NCBI GenBank assembly: GCA_036768485.1
Contig: JAVLUZ010000157.1
Location: forward strand, 9,847,358 to 9,911,357
Reading direction: 5' to 3'
Source: Mermis nigrescens
Taxonomy: Eukaryota; Nematoda; Enoplea; Mermithida; Mermithidae
DNA: 64,000 nt
In this document: positions 22,501 to 34,700 of the stretch, piece after piece
Layout: the number at the start of each line of letters is the position of its first letter
Position numbering within the stretch: the stretch's first letter is position 1
Made by a program: the position numbers and the translations under genes
The notes under the pieces: model-generated
What the model was told of the DNA's origin: nothing
Databases searched by the model: none
What the model saw: the letters and a program-made list of their open reading frames with translations, nothing else

Positions 22501-25500
22501 TTTAAAAAACTATAGCTAACATACATAGCGTTTTCGGCCGAATTAGCATTGCTACATATAGCCTTTTTCGAGCTCATAAAAGCAGTTTTATATTCATTTT
22601 GGGCTCGGCTCAGAAGCATACCGTACGAGTTCAAAAATGCTGAAAAGTCATTTTTTTGAGTTTAAAAAGGATTTTTAGCCAGCTACTTTTAGTCCAAGAG
22701 ACGATGTTTTTAAAGCGATACCATCGTTTTTTCAGTGTAGAATTCATTTTTTACAAAGCGCTTAGCTATATCCAAGTTTTTGTTTTTCACCGCTCCCTGA
22801 AACTTGCGCACCTAGTATGAGCCGGGTCGACCAATCGATTATCATCCGTTTCGCTCTGACGTTCCTCTTGGCTGGTCACGTGACTAGAAAGCGTTAAATT
22901 GGATGCATCCGTCGTTGCTTCGGATCGAAGTTGCACACTTAATTGCGTATTTGATTGATTATCCGCAACGTCAGCGATGATGGAACCTTGCGAAATATTT
23001 TTGCCTAATAAATTGTGTTTATCGGTCGGAAACGTTGAAGTTGAAGTAGAATTATCGATTGATGGCGGCGTATTCGGATACGCGGAAACGAGTCGCCAAT
23101 CGCAATGCGATATCAGAGTCGCCAGCACATTGTACGCGTCTTTGAATTCGCGAGACTGATAAGCCGTCCATCGTCTGGACGAGCTACCGTTGACGATTGG
23201 TCTGATGATTTGAGATTGAGCGGATGATTTAAGGCCCAACAGGAATTGGAGCAAAGCAGAAAATGCATTCAATTGCAATAAAGTGCAACGAATAGGATAA
23301 GGATGGACCGAGTCTTCTTCACACACGTAATAAAGCAAACCAAAAATATTCGACGCGTTTTGCCATCGTTCGACAGCCTCTCCATTCGTGAGCGATAAAA
23401 GTTGAGCCAGTAGTTTAGCGGACGGAGTATGCTGCTTCTGAAAGCGAAACACGTGCATGAGTGCACTTACGAATACGATACTAATATGAAATCACAAGCG
23501 CAAATACTTGAATTCACGCATGTATACTGGGCAGTATTAGGGTACCCCTACCGGAACTTCTGAAAACCATACCCCCTCAGGCCATTTTGGACCAAAATCT
23601 ATCGCTTGCACCATCAAAAAGCACCAAATGGCGTCTGACTGTATAATTTCAAGTACAATTTATTTTTCGAGCACTAAACTCTTCAATTTATTCAAAAAAG
23701 ACACTTTTCTACAATTATTTCGTATGTATCTGATGTTACAGGTTATTCCGTCGACCTTATTGTTATTTTTCCATTTTTCATTCAAATTTAACCACAAAAG
23801 TTCATGAAGAATGACATAAAACAAATTGAGTAGGTATCAAAATTTGACATAAAATGGAAATATCATTTCCATTCCCCTAGAACTTTTGCCCGTCAGAACG
23901 TAGCTGGCCGTCCTATTTTGAGGGGGAGTACCAACACCAACTTTGGGGGACTGAGCCCAAAAAGGCCAAAAATAGCACAAAATAACGTTTAAAAAGTCTT
24001 ATTTTTCCGATTTTTCTGAATTGGGGATGGGGTCAGACCAGACATGCACGTGCGGGGTTTGTTGGGGGTCCTCACCCCCAGAATGGAAACATGGGAAATT
24101 TTGTTGAGAAAATGAAGCAAAATCAAGGTCAAAAACGGTTGAAAATTGGAAATTTTCTTCAAAAATGCTTCAAATCGATGAGAAACTGTGTAATACAGTG
24201 GTCGCCATGAAAGATGACGCGCCATCATCCTCAGAATTATAATGGATGGTGCGTCGCGAGCGCCGCGTTACGTCCATCATGCGCCATCATCTCTTTTTTT
24301 CTATTAGGCGCCATTAACCTCCATCATCCCGTTAATCTGGCAATGTGGACGGCGCAATTTAGCTATTAATAGCGCCAACAAGGAAGCGTGTACGTGAATG
24401 CTGGCGCGCTTCCTTCTTGTTGGCGCTATTAATAGCTAAATTGCGCCGTCCGCATCGCCAGATTAACGGGATGATAGAGCTTAATGGCGCTTAATAGAAA
24501 AAAGAGATGATGGCGCATGATGGACGTAACTCAGCGCTCGTGACGCTACCATCCATTATAATTCAGAGTGATGGCGCGTCATCTCATGGCGACCACTGTA
24601 ACGTTGTTTTAACGCCATTTAAGCATTTATATCAGTATTTTAAGTCATTTTGACCCAAAAAAGCTTTATTTTTTGACTTTTTGCAGACTGGTTGACCCCC
24701 GCAGATCGGTCACGCTGTGCACCCCCAGAGCTACGTGCCTGTTGACCGTGTCGTGTGCTTGTGTGTTATGCTTGCAAGTTGTACAGTTTGATACTTATGT
24801 ATTCGTACTGCATTAAGATACATGATTGAATTTCTAGCCACATTTATATTCTATTGTAACTGACACGTCAAATAATAAGTTGCAACGAATCAGAAATTTC
24901 TAAATTCGAAGCCTAGCGCTTTCAGTAGCGCAGCAAAACTTTTGATTTTTCAAACTTTTAGCCTTAAATTTTCAAAAATTCGCAATTCAAAATCAAAAAT
25001 GCAACATGCTGAATTCCATTCTACCAGGTTTTGTGCCCATTTATGCTTATGTATAAACGAAATTCAATGAATTTCTATAGTTTGTTCCATTCCAAACGGC
25101 CCATTTTCGCTAAAATCTTATTACTGTATCAGTTTTTCACTGCATTAATGGCTTCTTCCATTATGCTCTCGTAGCGGCTGGTTGCTCTAAACTGTTCTTG
25201 TTGATCTTTAATGTGTTCCGCTTAAGATGTGGCATATCTGACAAACTGCCGTAACAATTTGGACCGTAAAATATTCCGCTACAGCAATAAGCCATTAACC
25301 AAAAATAGGCGGTTTAGAATGGAACAGACCATAGCGACAAAATTTTACTGTAAGAATTCAAAAGAGTTGTTTTCTCGGTAATTAGTATGCCATGGATGAT
25401 ACCTCAACTGAGATTGGACAGCACACCGCAAGCGGAGTTACATAAACATCTTGTGTTACAGACTTTGCAATGTTCAACTTAATCTTGCGACAGCTTTGAT

Positions 25501-25723
25501 ACCTCATAATGCGATATAATAATATTGCGGCATGATGATACTAATACTAGGACCAGGCACGTAGCTGGCCGTCCTATTTTGTGGGGGACCAAGCCCAAAA
25601 AAACCCAAAAATAGCACAAAATAACGTGTAAAAAGTCAGATTTTTCTGAGTTTTGGGGGTCCGGACCCCCCCACGTGCCTTACTAGGACTAATAACAACA
25701 ACAATAATAATAATAATGATAGC

Positions 25724-25760
<37 letters not shown>

Positions 25761-28700
25761 GCAATAATAATAATAATAAAAATAATAAATAACAATATAA
25801 TAACGACGATTGTGATGCCGAATAATAATAAAATACCATATGTACCTACATACGCAACGACATACCTTAACTTTAGACGTCGCATATTTTATGTCATGTG
25901 CAATCAAGCTACCCAAAAATATGGCCACCTCCTGCCTTGTATCAGCGCACGTACAATCCAGCAAATACTCTTTGCAGTAATTGACATTTTCGACGACAAA
26001 CGATAAGGTCTGACATCGAACTTGATCGTCTTTTTTGCACGTGTCGAGGAGGAATTCTAGTAAATTAATCTGAGCCGCAGAGCGGAGCAATTTTCTACAT
26101 TTTAACAAAGTGTTGAAAAGATAAGTGCAACAAAATGACGCAGCGGTGAGACGCATTTGAATCGAATCGGAATTGTCCCCCAACGCAACTGGCACACCAA
26201 CATGCTCGGTCTGGAATCAAAAAAGTGCACAAAATTACTTACTATGATAGACATTCTAACAGGGGGATTTAGGGGATCCGCGACCCAAAGTTGGACCTCC
26301 CACCATCTCCCTCTAAGTCGGAAAAATTTTGACCCTCCCCCGATTTCTGGAAAAAGTTGCCTTTTTTGGCTATTTTGTGTTTTTCGGCCGTTTTTGGCGG
26401 AAAATTGAAAGGTCATTAACCCCCCCTAAAAATGGCAGGGGACCCCCCGCCCTAATTTCAAGCCGTTACATATACGGCCATACAGATAAATTAGAAGAAT
26501 AGACCGGTATTCTAGATCGACTAGTCAGTTTAAACACTGAAATGCGTTTTTTATTACGCATACAAGTATTCTGTTAAAAGATCGCTCAATTTTCTCTGTA
26601 AAGCTAAAAATTCCCGAAAGACCCTAAATCCTAGAAAGACATAGCCCAATTAGCCAAAGCTATGTACGTTCTATGAAGAAAGAGCAGTGATAAGGCAGCA
26701 AAAAACAAATTTTCGATCCAAAAACCGTGGAGGAATCTGACACAATCATATGTATGTATCCTGTAAGACGAATTTAGTTAACTGAAACGACAGTAAGAAA
26801 CTAAATAAGTCCCGGGTTTCGAATAACCTTATGCACCCCCTGCAGCCATAACGTGACATGTTTGATTTATAGCCAGTACATATGCACAAATGGGCGTACG
26901 CAGCCCAAAAATAATTTTGGAAAGTATGATAATGCATGGGAAATGATGGAAAAGGCATCTTTTCATCGGAAAATTTCGAAACTTTCGGCGCTTCGCGCCC
27001 TAGGATCATTATTTTCCATATGTTTGTCTCATGCGCGGCCTACAAAAGCGTCATTTTTATAGCATATAAAGCGAAAATAAATTTTTATTCAGCAAGTTTG
27101 AATTTTATGAGCTTGATAGATAGAGCATGTTGGGAAACGTCAGAAAATGCACCTCATTTTGTCCCCAACGAAGATATCACGGAATAAAAGGTCACCAATT
27201 TCGGACTGCCTCCCTTCAAAAATGCTGCGTACGCGTACGTATGTACGTATTTAGATTTAATCTGCATTTTTACGAAATCGACTATCGGCCTTGCGAAACA
27301 AAGAGGACTAAGAGGATAGCCACCTCTTGAATGTTTAGCAATATTAAATGTATGCATTGTGTAAAACTGAATTGTTTACTGGTACCGCACCTTGACAGGC
27401 ACGTATCTCTGGGGGGAATGGGGGGGTTAGGACCCCGAAAAATCGGAAAAATGGAACTTTTTAAAAGTTATTTTGTGCTATTTTCGGGCTTAGTCCCCCA
27501 AAACATTGGTGTTGGTCCCCCAAAATAGGACGGCGGCCACATACATGAGAGAATCACCTGTTCAGCAGCATCATTAGCTCTAGCGCCCAATTTACAAAGA
27601 TCAGCGATAAATCGCACGTAAACTTCGTTGAAAATATCTCTGTTCCTGAAAAATTTTAAATTTTCTTCACGCACTTCATTGCGTAACCAGGTGGGCGGTC
27701 CGGCGTCCATGTTGAACAATTGCAATTGCTCCCCCTGATCAACCAACTCAGCCAACTCCATCAGACTGTCTCGTCTGCGAGCACTGATAAAAACAATGCA
27801 ATAAAAATACGTTTCATGAATCATTCAGGCAATCCCAAGAACATGGCAATCTCAGGCAAAACCTTACGCGTTTACAAAATAGAGGAATTTATGACAAGAA
27901 AACTCGAATAGATTAATTTTTCGATTAGCGTCTATGAAAAATTACTATTGTGCTATACGGGAACTGTATCTTCAAAACCATTTATGTACATTTGTTAGAA
28001 AATGCGCTACTATAAGAAGTGGTCAGCAATGTAATCAATCGAATGACGGTATTTACGTAAGTAGATAGTCTCTGTCAGACCCGTATCTATGCAAGTAGGA
28101 CGACAGGGCCGCCTCCTCATAACAAAATATCTTAAGCAGTGCTCCAGTGAAGATAAAAATTTCTTAAAATGTATTATAACGACCTTCAGAACCTAATTTG
28201 ATTTAATTTTTTTAATAATACATAAATTTAGTTAAAAGGTACTTATTTTACTCAAAATATCTACCTATGTACGTTGATGATCCCTAATGCCTAATTACCT
28301 GATATCTACGTAATTACTTAATATATAATTACCTAAATATGTATGTACATATGTACCTAATACCCAATTTGTCTTGGAGTAGTTAGAAAATTGCAGTGTT
28401 CTAGAATTGGCAGCGAACGACAGGATCTCAAAATGAAACACTAATTTGAGTACCGGAAATTAAACCAAGACTCCTCGTTCAAAGTTGCGTGATCTTTTTT
28501 GGTCATATAGGCCTGGATGCATTGGCAATCCAGTAATTTGTAGCAACAAGTAAAAAATGCCTCACTGGTAATTTTTGAACATCAAAAAGATAGTGGCCAT
28601 ACGTGTTCTAAAGGAGGACCGACCCCCTCCCGCAGAATGGCAGCTGACCCCCAAAAAATGGCTGCTGATCCCCCAGAATTGTCAATTTTCTAAAAAATTA

Positions 28701-31700
28701 AAGAAACTGTGCTTTTCAAAGCGTTTATATCCTTTGGCTCAAAAATGTCAAATTTTCGGCGCTAAATTTTGTAGTATTGTTATCTTCTATAAAGAGCTGC
28801 GTCGAAAAACAGTCTTTTGACCTAAACCCTTAGGTTTTAAGAATTCAATAGCGTCAATATATTTCGTGAAACAAGCCCCATTATCAGTCAATCTACTGTA
28901 AAAACGGTTAAATTAGAGCAGATTGAGATAATTTTTAAAAATCAACATCGACATTTCATCGAAATTTTCCCATACATAAGTTTTCATGTAAAGCACAAAA
29001 AACAATAAGCAGCATTGCATACATATATACATTAAACGAAAAGCGGCAACCCTTTTGTCGAAATTAACCTACCGTCCTAAAAATTTGATGCCGCAATGGG
29101 GCGATGCTGTGGTCATTGCCCAGATATGATCGGTAACCAAATGATTTAGGTGAAAATTTAAAAAATGAAAAAAAACAAACAGTTAACTTCTGAGGAACCA
29201 ACAAAAACTGTTCGAAAAACCCTTCGACTGTTACTAGAAAGGTTTGCGAAAGATAGGAAATCACGTTTAACTTAACGTACTTCTTATATGACAAATTCGT
29301 ATTCGACGTGGATACCGAGCGTTTGCTAGCCAACCTAGTTGTTTTGTTCTCGACGAAGTCGCTGTCGCGGCAATAAAAAAGTATATAAGCATTCCAGTAT
29401 CTTTCTCTTTCTTCGGGAAATGACGAATCTATAACATATCACTTAAATTACACGCATATACAGGGCCGTGCCCCCTGGCCGAAAAAACATGACAGATAAT
29501 ATACAGTCGAACTCGGATAATGCACACCCCTTCGGTACCAAGGCCCAAAGTATGCATTAACCGAGTGTGCGCATCAACCGGAGTGTGATATTTTCTTAAA
29601 ATTTCCATTTTTAGTAAAAAAAACAAATCTATTATCGCTTCAATGCTATGACAGGAGGAATAAAAAGACGACGAATGTTGTGTCCTTGCTGTTGCTCTAG
29701 AATAAATAGTGTAATAACAATTTATGCTTTTCTTCAGCATTAGGTAACAGCGTGCAATAAATATGATTAATCCACGTGTGCATTATCCAAGGTCAGCGTG
29801 CTCATTATACGAGGTGTGCACTAACACACTGATTTATATGCTGCGGTCATGTCAGTCGTGTGCATTACGCATTATCCGAGTTTGCATTGACTGAGGTGTC
29901 TTACAATGTTAATACACTATTTCTTGCCGGGACCATGCGCGCTGGTGCGCATTAACCGGAAAAAGCATTATACGGGGTTTGCATTATCCGAGTTCGACTG
30001 TATAAGGCACTTTTCATAGCCTTTTCAAAGATGAGAGAATTATTTCGGATGTCTCGATTTTTATGATCCAAATGGATAGAGCATGCTGAAAGACGTGTGT
30101 AATTCCGGTATTTACCGGCTAATCCAACGAATTTTTCAAAATATAAACCGATTTATGTTGGGTCCGTTTCCCCCTTAAAGCTGATGATACACAATGCATA
30201 CATATGTATGTTGCATACCAAGTACATCAAATCGATAAACGATCATCTCCAAAAATTTCAATTTTCTATCTTCCGACTTTAAAAGAAGATAAATTTTTCC
30301 TGCGCTTTGTAATGATCTTTTCGGCAAGAAAACCAAACTGAACGCCGATTTTTCATATGCAAATCAGCTCTTGAAGCGGTTTAAATCGAAACAGCAATTA
30401 TGAAACTATCGTAACAATCAGCAGACATATGATTTTCTTTTCAACTGCAAAGTGATGTCGTTACTGAGGGCAGCCTAAAAAGCGCTTTTATATCATGCCA
30501 TTGAATACCGGAATGCCTTTCATACACAGAGTACGTTGAAAGGAGTACAGACTTTACATCCCACATTTAGTTGCATACATACCTATGCATAAATATCCTA
30601 TTCTTCGAACTTATACACAAAAAGGAACAAGCATGATGATTTACAGGACTGCAGGCAGCATACTCTTTTCTGTCTTGGCCTTGTATTTCCCTCCAAAAAG
30701 CTCGCTTTCCATGAATTGCCTTGTCATTTCAACTGGCTCAACGCATGTATCATTGAACTTGAACCACTTGTTGCCTGCATTTGAGGATAGAGCATCCTTC
30801 CTGAAGGGCAAAAAATTGGTTTTTGAAAACGATAACCAAAGTCCACGCTTTGTTTGACCAGCTAGTCAGCAAGGTAGACGAGCAGAATAGTGAAAAAGCA
30901 TAACTGCGAAAAATGTGTGGTTTTAAAAAGATTATTTCTTAGTTTTTTTGCGAAAAACTTGACTTTTATTCGCATTCATCAGACGTGGAAAAGTGAAAAT
31001 GTCATGCAAGTTTGACTGTATAGCTTAAGTACAAGTAATGAAACGTCTTTTCCTGCAAACTTTAGTTTCAGCTTCCATTATAGGACTTAAGGATACAAAA
31101 TGGAATTCGTTTAAAAATATATTTTTAGTCGAATAAACTACGTTGACGATAGAAATACTTAAGTTCTATCAACACACAGAAATGCTTACTTGTGTAGTCT
31201 CTTTGTTGAAGAGGCAGTTTTATTTTATAAATTACATAATCCGCTGTTTTAGCTACGATGGTTTGATGTTTTATTTTATCGTGGAAAAGTGAAAATGTCA
31301 TGCAAGTTTGACTGTATAGCTTAAGTACAAGTAATGAAACGTTATAATAAAATGCTCTTGTCTTGAGGTAGTAAAGAATCTAACTTCCGTTTAAAGTCTA
31401 CTTATGTATGTATGAGTTATGTATTTTTGTGATCGCAATATTGTATTGTCATAAAAACTCCATACCGAAGAATAGCTAAGGGTTCAAATTTTCACAGAAT
31501 TGAAGGACTGAATTAATACGTATGACCATAAGACATTAAAACGTTTACGAGATGCAAAAAAGTTTAAATGAGACGACGTTAAATAAAAAAACAGTTGGAT
31601 AAAGAAAAAAGGGAAACGTAGTGATACAGAATTCGAGTATGGAAGTACAAAGTCAATATAAAAAAGTAATACGAATAGCCGAGGTCATTAGAAAGGAGTC

Positions 31701-34700
31701 AGAATCATACATGAGCATGGGGTGAGGGGGTATTACCCCCTGAGCTTTGAAAAGCTGATAGCTATACAGCGATTTTGGCCGAAAAACCATTGCTGTAAAG
31801 CCTTTTTTGGGCTCAGAAAATTAGCTATACAGCCTTTTGAGGCTCAGATAATTAGCTATACAGTCTTTTTTAGCTCAGAAATGATATTTAGTTGTCTTTT
31901 CTGAGTTTCAAAAGGATATATAGCTATTTTTCGACTCCGAGAAGGGATTAATAGCTATTTTTAGTCCAAAAAGGCTATATAGCTATGTTTTTGAGTCCAA
32001 AAAGGCTACATAGCTAGTTTTCTGAGACCAAAAAGACTATATAGCTAATTTTCTGACCCCAAAAGGACTATAGGGCCGTTTTTACGAAGCACATAGCTAG
32101 CTAGCGATTTTGGTTTTCACCCTCTCCCTGAGACTTTGACCTTGCGCACCTATGATCAGAACTAAGTATGTATTTAGTTCACTCAAGTTTCTGTTTTTCA
32201 TCTTCCTTCAATACTCTGTCAATGGAACCTAATGGCACAATTCTACACGGCCAAAGTGCCAGTCACCAGAGAAAAGATTGAAAAAGATAAAAACAAAATG
32301 CGCATTAGTCAATTAAATTCAGAGATACTTATAGATAAAAATAGGCGAGTAGATAAACAACTAATAGTAATCCAGAATTGTGAGTGACTGAAAACTAATA
32401 AAATTTAAATAAAAAGTTATCGATTAGGTTGGGCAAGTAACATGCGTCTTACATGCACGTAGGGGGTGAGGGGGTATTAACCACTGCTGAAGGGCCAGCT
32501 AGACAGGTACTGTCTGGCGATAATGAGCTGAAGGAAAGCTTTTTGCGTTCTTTTCGAGGACAAAAGCAGTAATGTCGGATTATTACTTTTATGAGAGTTT
32601 AACTCAAAAAGTGCCCAAAATGGTTAATTCCTATATTTCCTAGTTTTAAAAGCGATATAACGCAGTCAATATAAACTAAAAATGTTTTCAAAATGCCGTA
32701 CTATTATAAAGAAGCGTTTTATATGCTATTTTGACTATTTTCGCCTTTTAAATAGCAAACAAATTGTCAACACTGATTTACCGTTTTGAATCTCTGGGAT
32801 TTTACCCTCCCCCTGCCGACCCTGACTTGTCCATCTATAATGCACGCTATAAATATTTACCTTCTATCCTTGATAAACGAATAATAATGACCAGCAGTAG
32901 CCTGCCCACTGTGCACCACGACGCCGGTCAGCGAGTAGCGCGCCGACTCGGCATACTGTAGGTCACTGATAGACAAGCGGGCCCTCCTCAGGGGCTTATT
33001 TGGTGCCTGGACGAATCCGGATTGAGTTTCGTTGACCGATTCTGAAAATCCCAGAGATCTACTGGCGTTATTTGTCGATTTGGCGGTACTATTAATGACC
33101 GTGGTTCTATTGGTGACCATGGACGATGCAGATGCAAAGCTTGGACTGATGAAAAATTTAGCGAAACTCGACGCATTGGTCATCGGGCTAGCGAAATTGT
33201 CCGCATCGTCGCTGCAATTCAACTGCTCCAAAGCGGCGGATGTGTATGGAAAAAGGTCGAGTGAGTGAGGAAACTCAAAAAACGTTCATTTCGCACTCGT
33301 ACTATGCTGTGCGTCCCCCTTGGCCGGAAAAAATTTTTGAAAGGTAAGATAATGCACAGAAAGATGGAAAAATTGACTGTCTTTGACGTACATAAAATCT
33401 TCAAATTTTGGCGCTTTGCGCGCCGCATTTGAAGTATTTCTATCATTTTGGCCTAAGCTCGACCGAAAATGACACTTTTTTATAGCTTTATTAGGTGAAA
33501 AATTTTTTTCCAGAGAAGTTCGAGTTTTATTATCTTAATGGATAGAGTATGTCGAAAAACGTCCAAAAATCCGGTTTTTGCGCGCTATCCCGACGAATTT
33601 TCCGAGATATACATCAATTAATGTCGAGTCCGCCCCCACCCCTTGGCCGAATCATGGATACGGGCCTGAGTGCGCACATTTACATAATCTTAGGGAGAGA
33701 GGGTTTCACCCCAATTTTAACCCTTTCCGCCCAGCATTCGCGATTTTTCAAAAGTTCCCAAAAATTTTCTGGAAATTCGCGGAAAAGGTGCTTTTTAAGC
33801 GTTTTTAGCTATCTATTTGCTCGAAAAAAGTCGAATTTTCTGCGCTTCGCGCCATATAATCATGTTTTAACAATATCTTGCTCAATTTATTCGACTTTTT
33901 TTAGATTTTTTTTCGAAATTTTTTAGTGTCTTCATGCTCTAGAAAGATAGAGCATGGTCAGAAACGCCGAAAATACGATGTTTTTGTCGCGTACCCACTA
34001 TTTTTAGGACCCAAAGAAGCACTTTTGAAATTTAACCCCCCAGAATTCCCATGCTGTGCGTCGTAATAAATAATAGTTTGCTTCTAGTTTGCTTCTGAAT
34101 TTTTTAAAAATAAAAAAATTAAGCATTGCTTTTCTTAAGACATTTCAAGACAGTGTTTTTGCACAAGGTCCCTTTGTATATGTATGTGCGAGGGTCACTC
34201 CACAAGTCCTGAGCCTTGAAGTCAATTTTATTAATAAATTGACCAAATTTTCATAGTTTCTCAAAATATTCTCCATTAACATTTATGCAGTTCTATTCGA
34301 TAAAAACAATTTTTAAAGCAGCTAGAGTAATCCGCGTATGATATGCTAGTGGGTAAATATTTAAATGCAGAAACAGCACTGTCCTGCGATTCAAACCTTA
34401 TTCCCTTCAGCTTGTTTTTGATTTTGGGAAACAAAAAAGTCACAAGGTGCTAGGTCAGTTGAGTAAGGCGTATGGAGCAACAAGTCAATGTCCATCTGCT
34501 TCAAAAAGTCAATTGTTCTTGCCGCTGAGTGTGCACTCGCATTGTCGTGAGGCAAAAACGATTTACGATTCTTCGAATTTGGACAAAATTCTCGCATGTT
34601 TGCAGTGACTGTAGGCAAAACTTTCTTACAGCACTACTTCAGCGTAACAGTTTTTTGTTCAACAAGTGAATCGATGCAACTGGACCACTCTGGTGGAAGA

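Noticed and set aside
25574..26006. Poly-Ile, poly-Leu and poly-Tyr open frames on both strands
   Set aside because: They are translations of the (AAT)n microsatellite and run into exon w17 only by chance in one frame.
31710..32152. Regularly spaced repeats that could suggest a CRISPR array
   Set aside because: Units are degenerate, partly inverted and of variable spacing, and the DNA is clearly eukaryotic.
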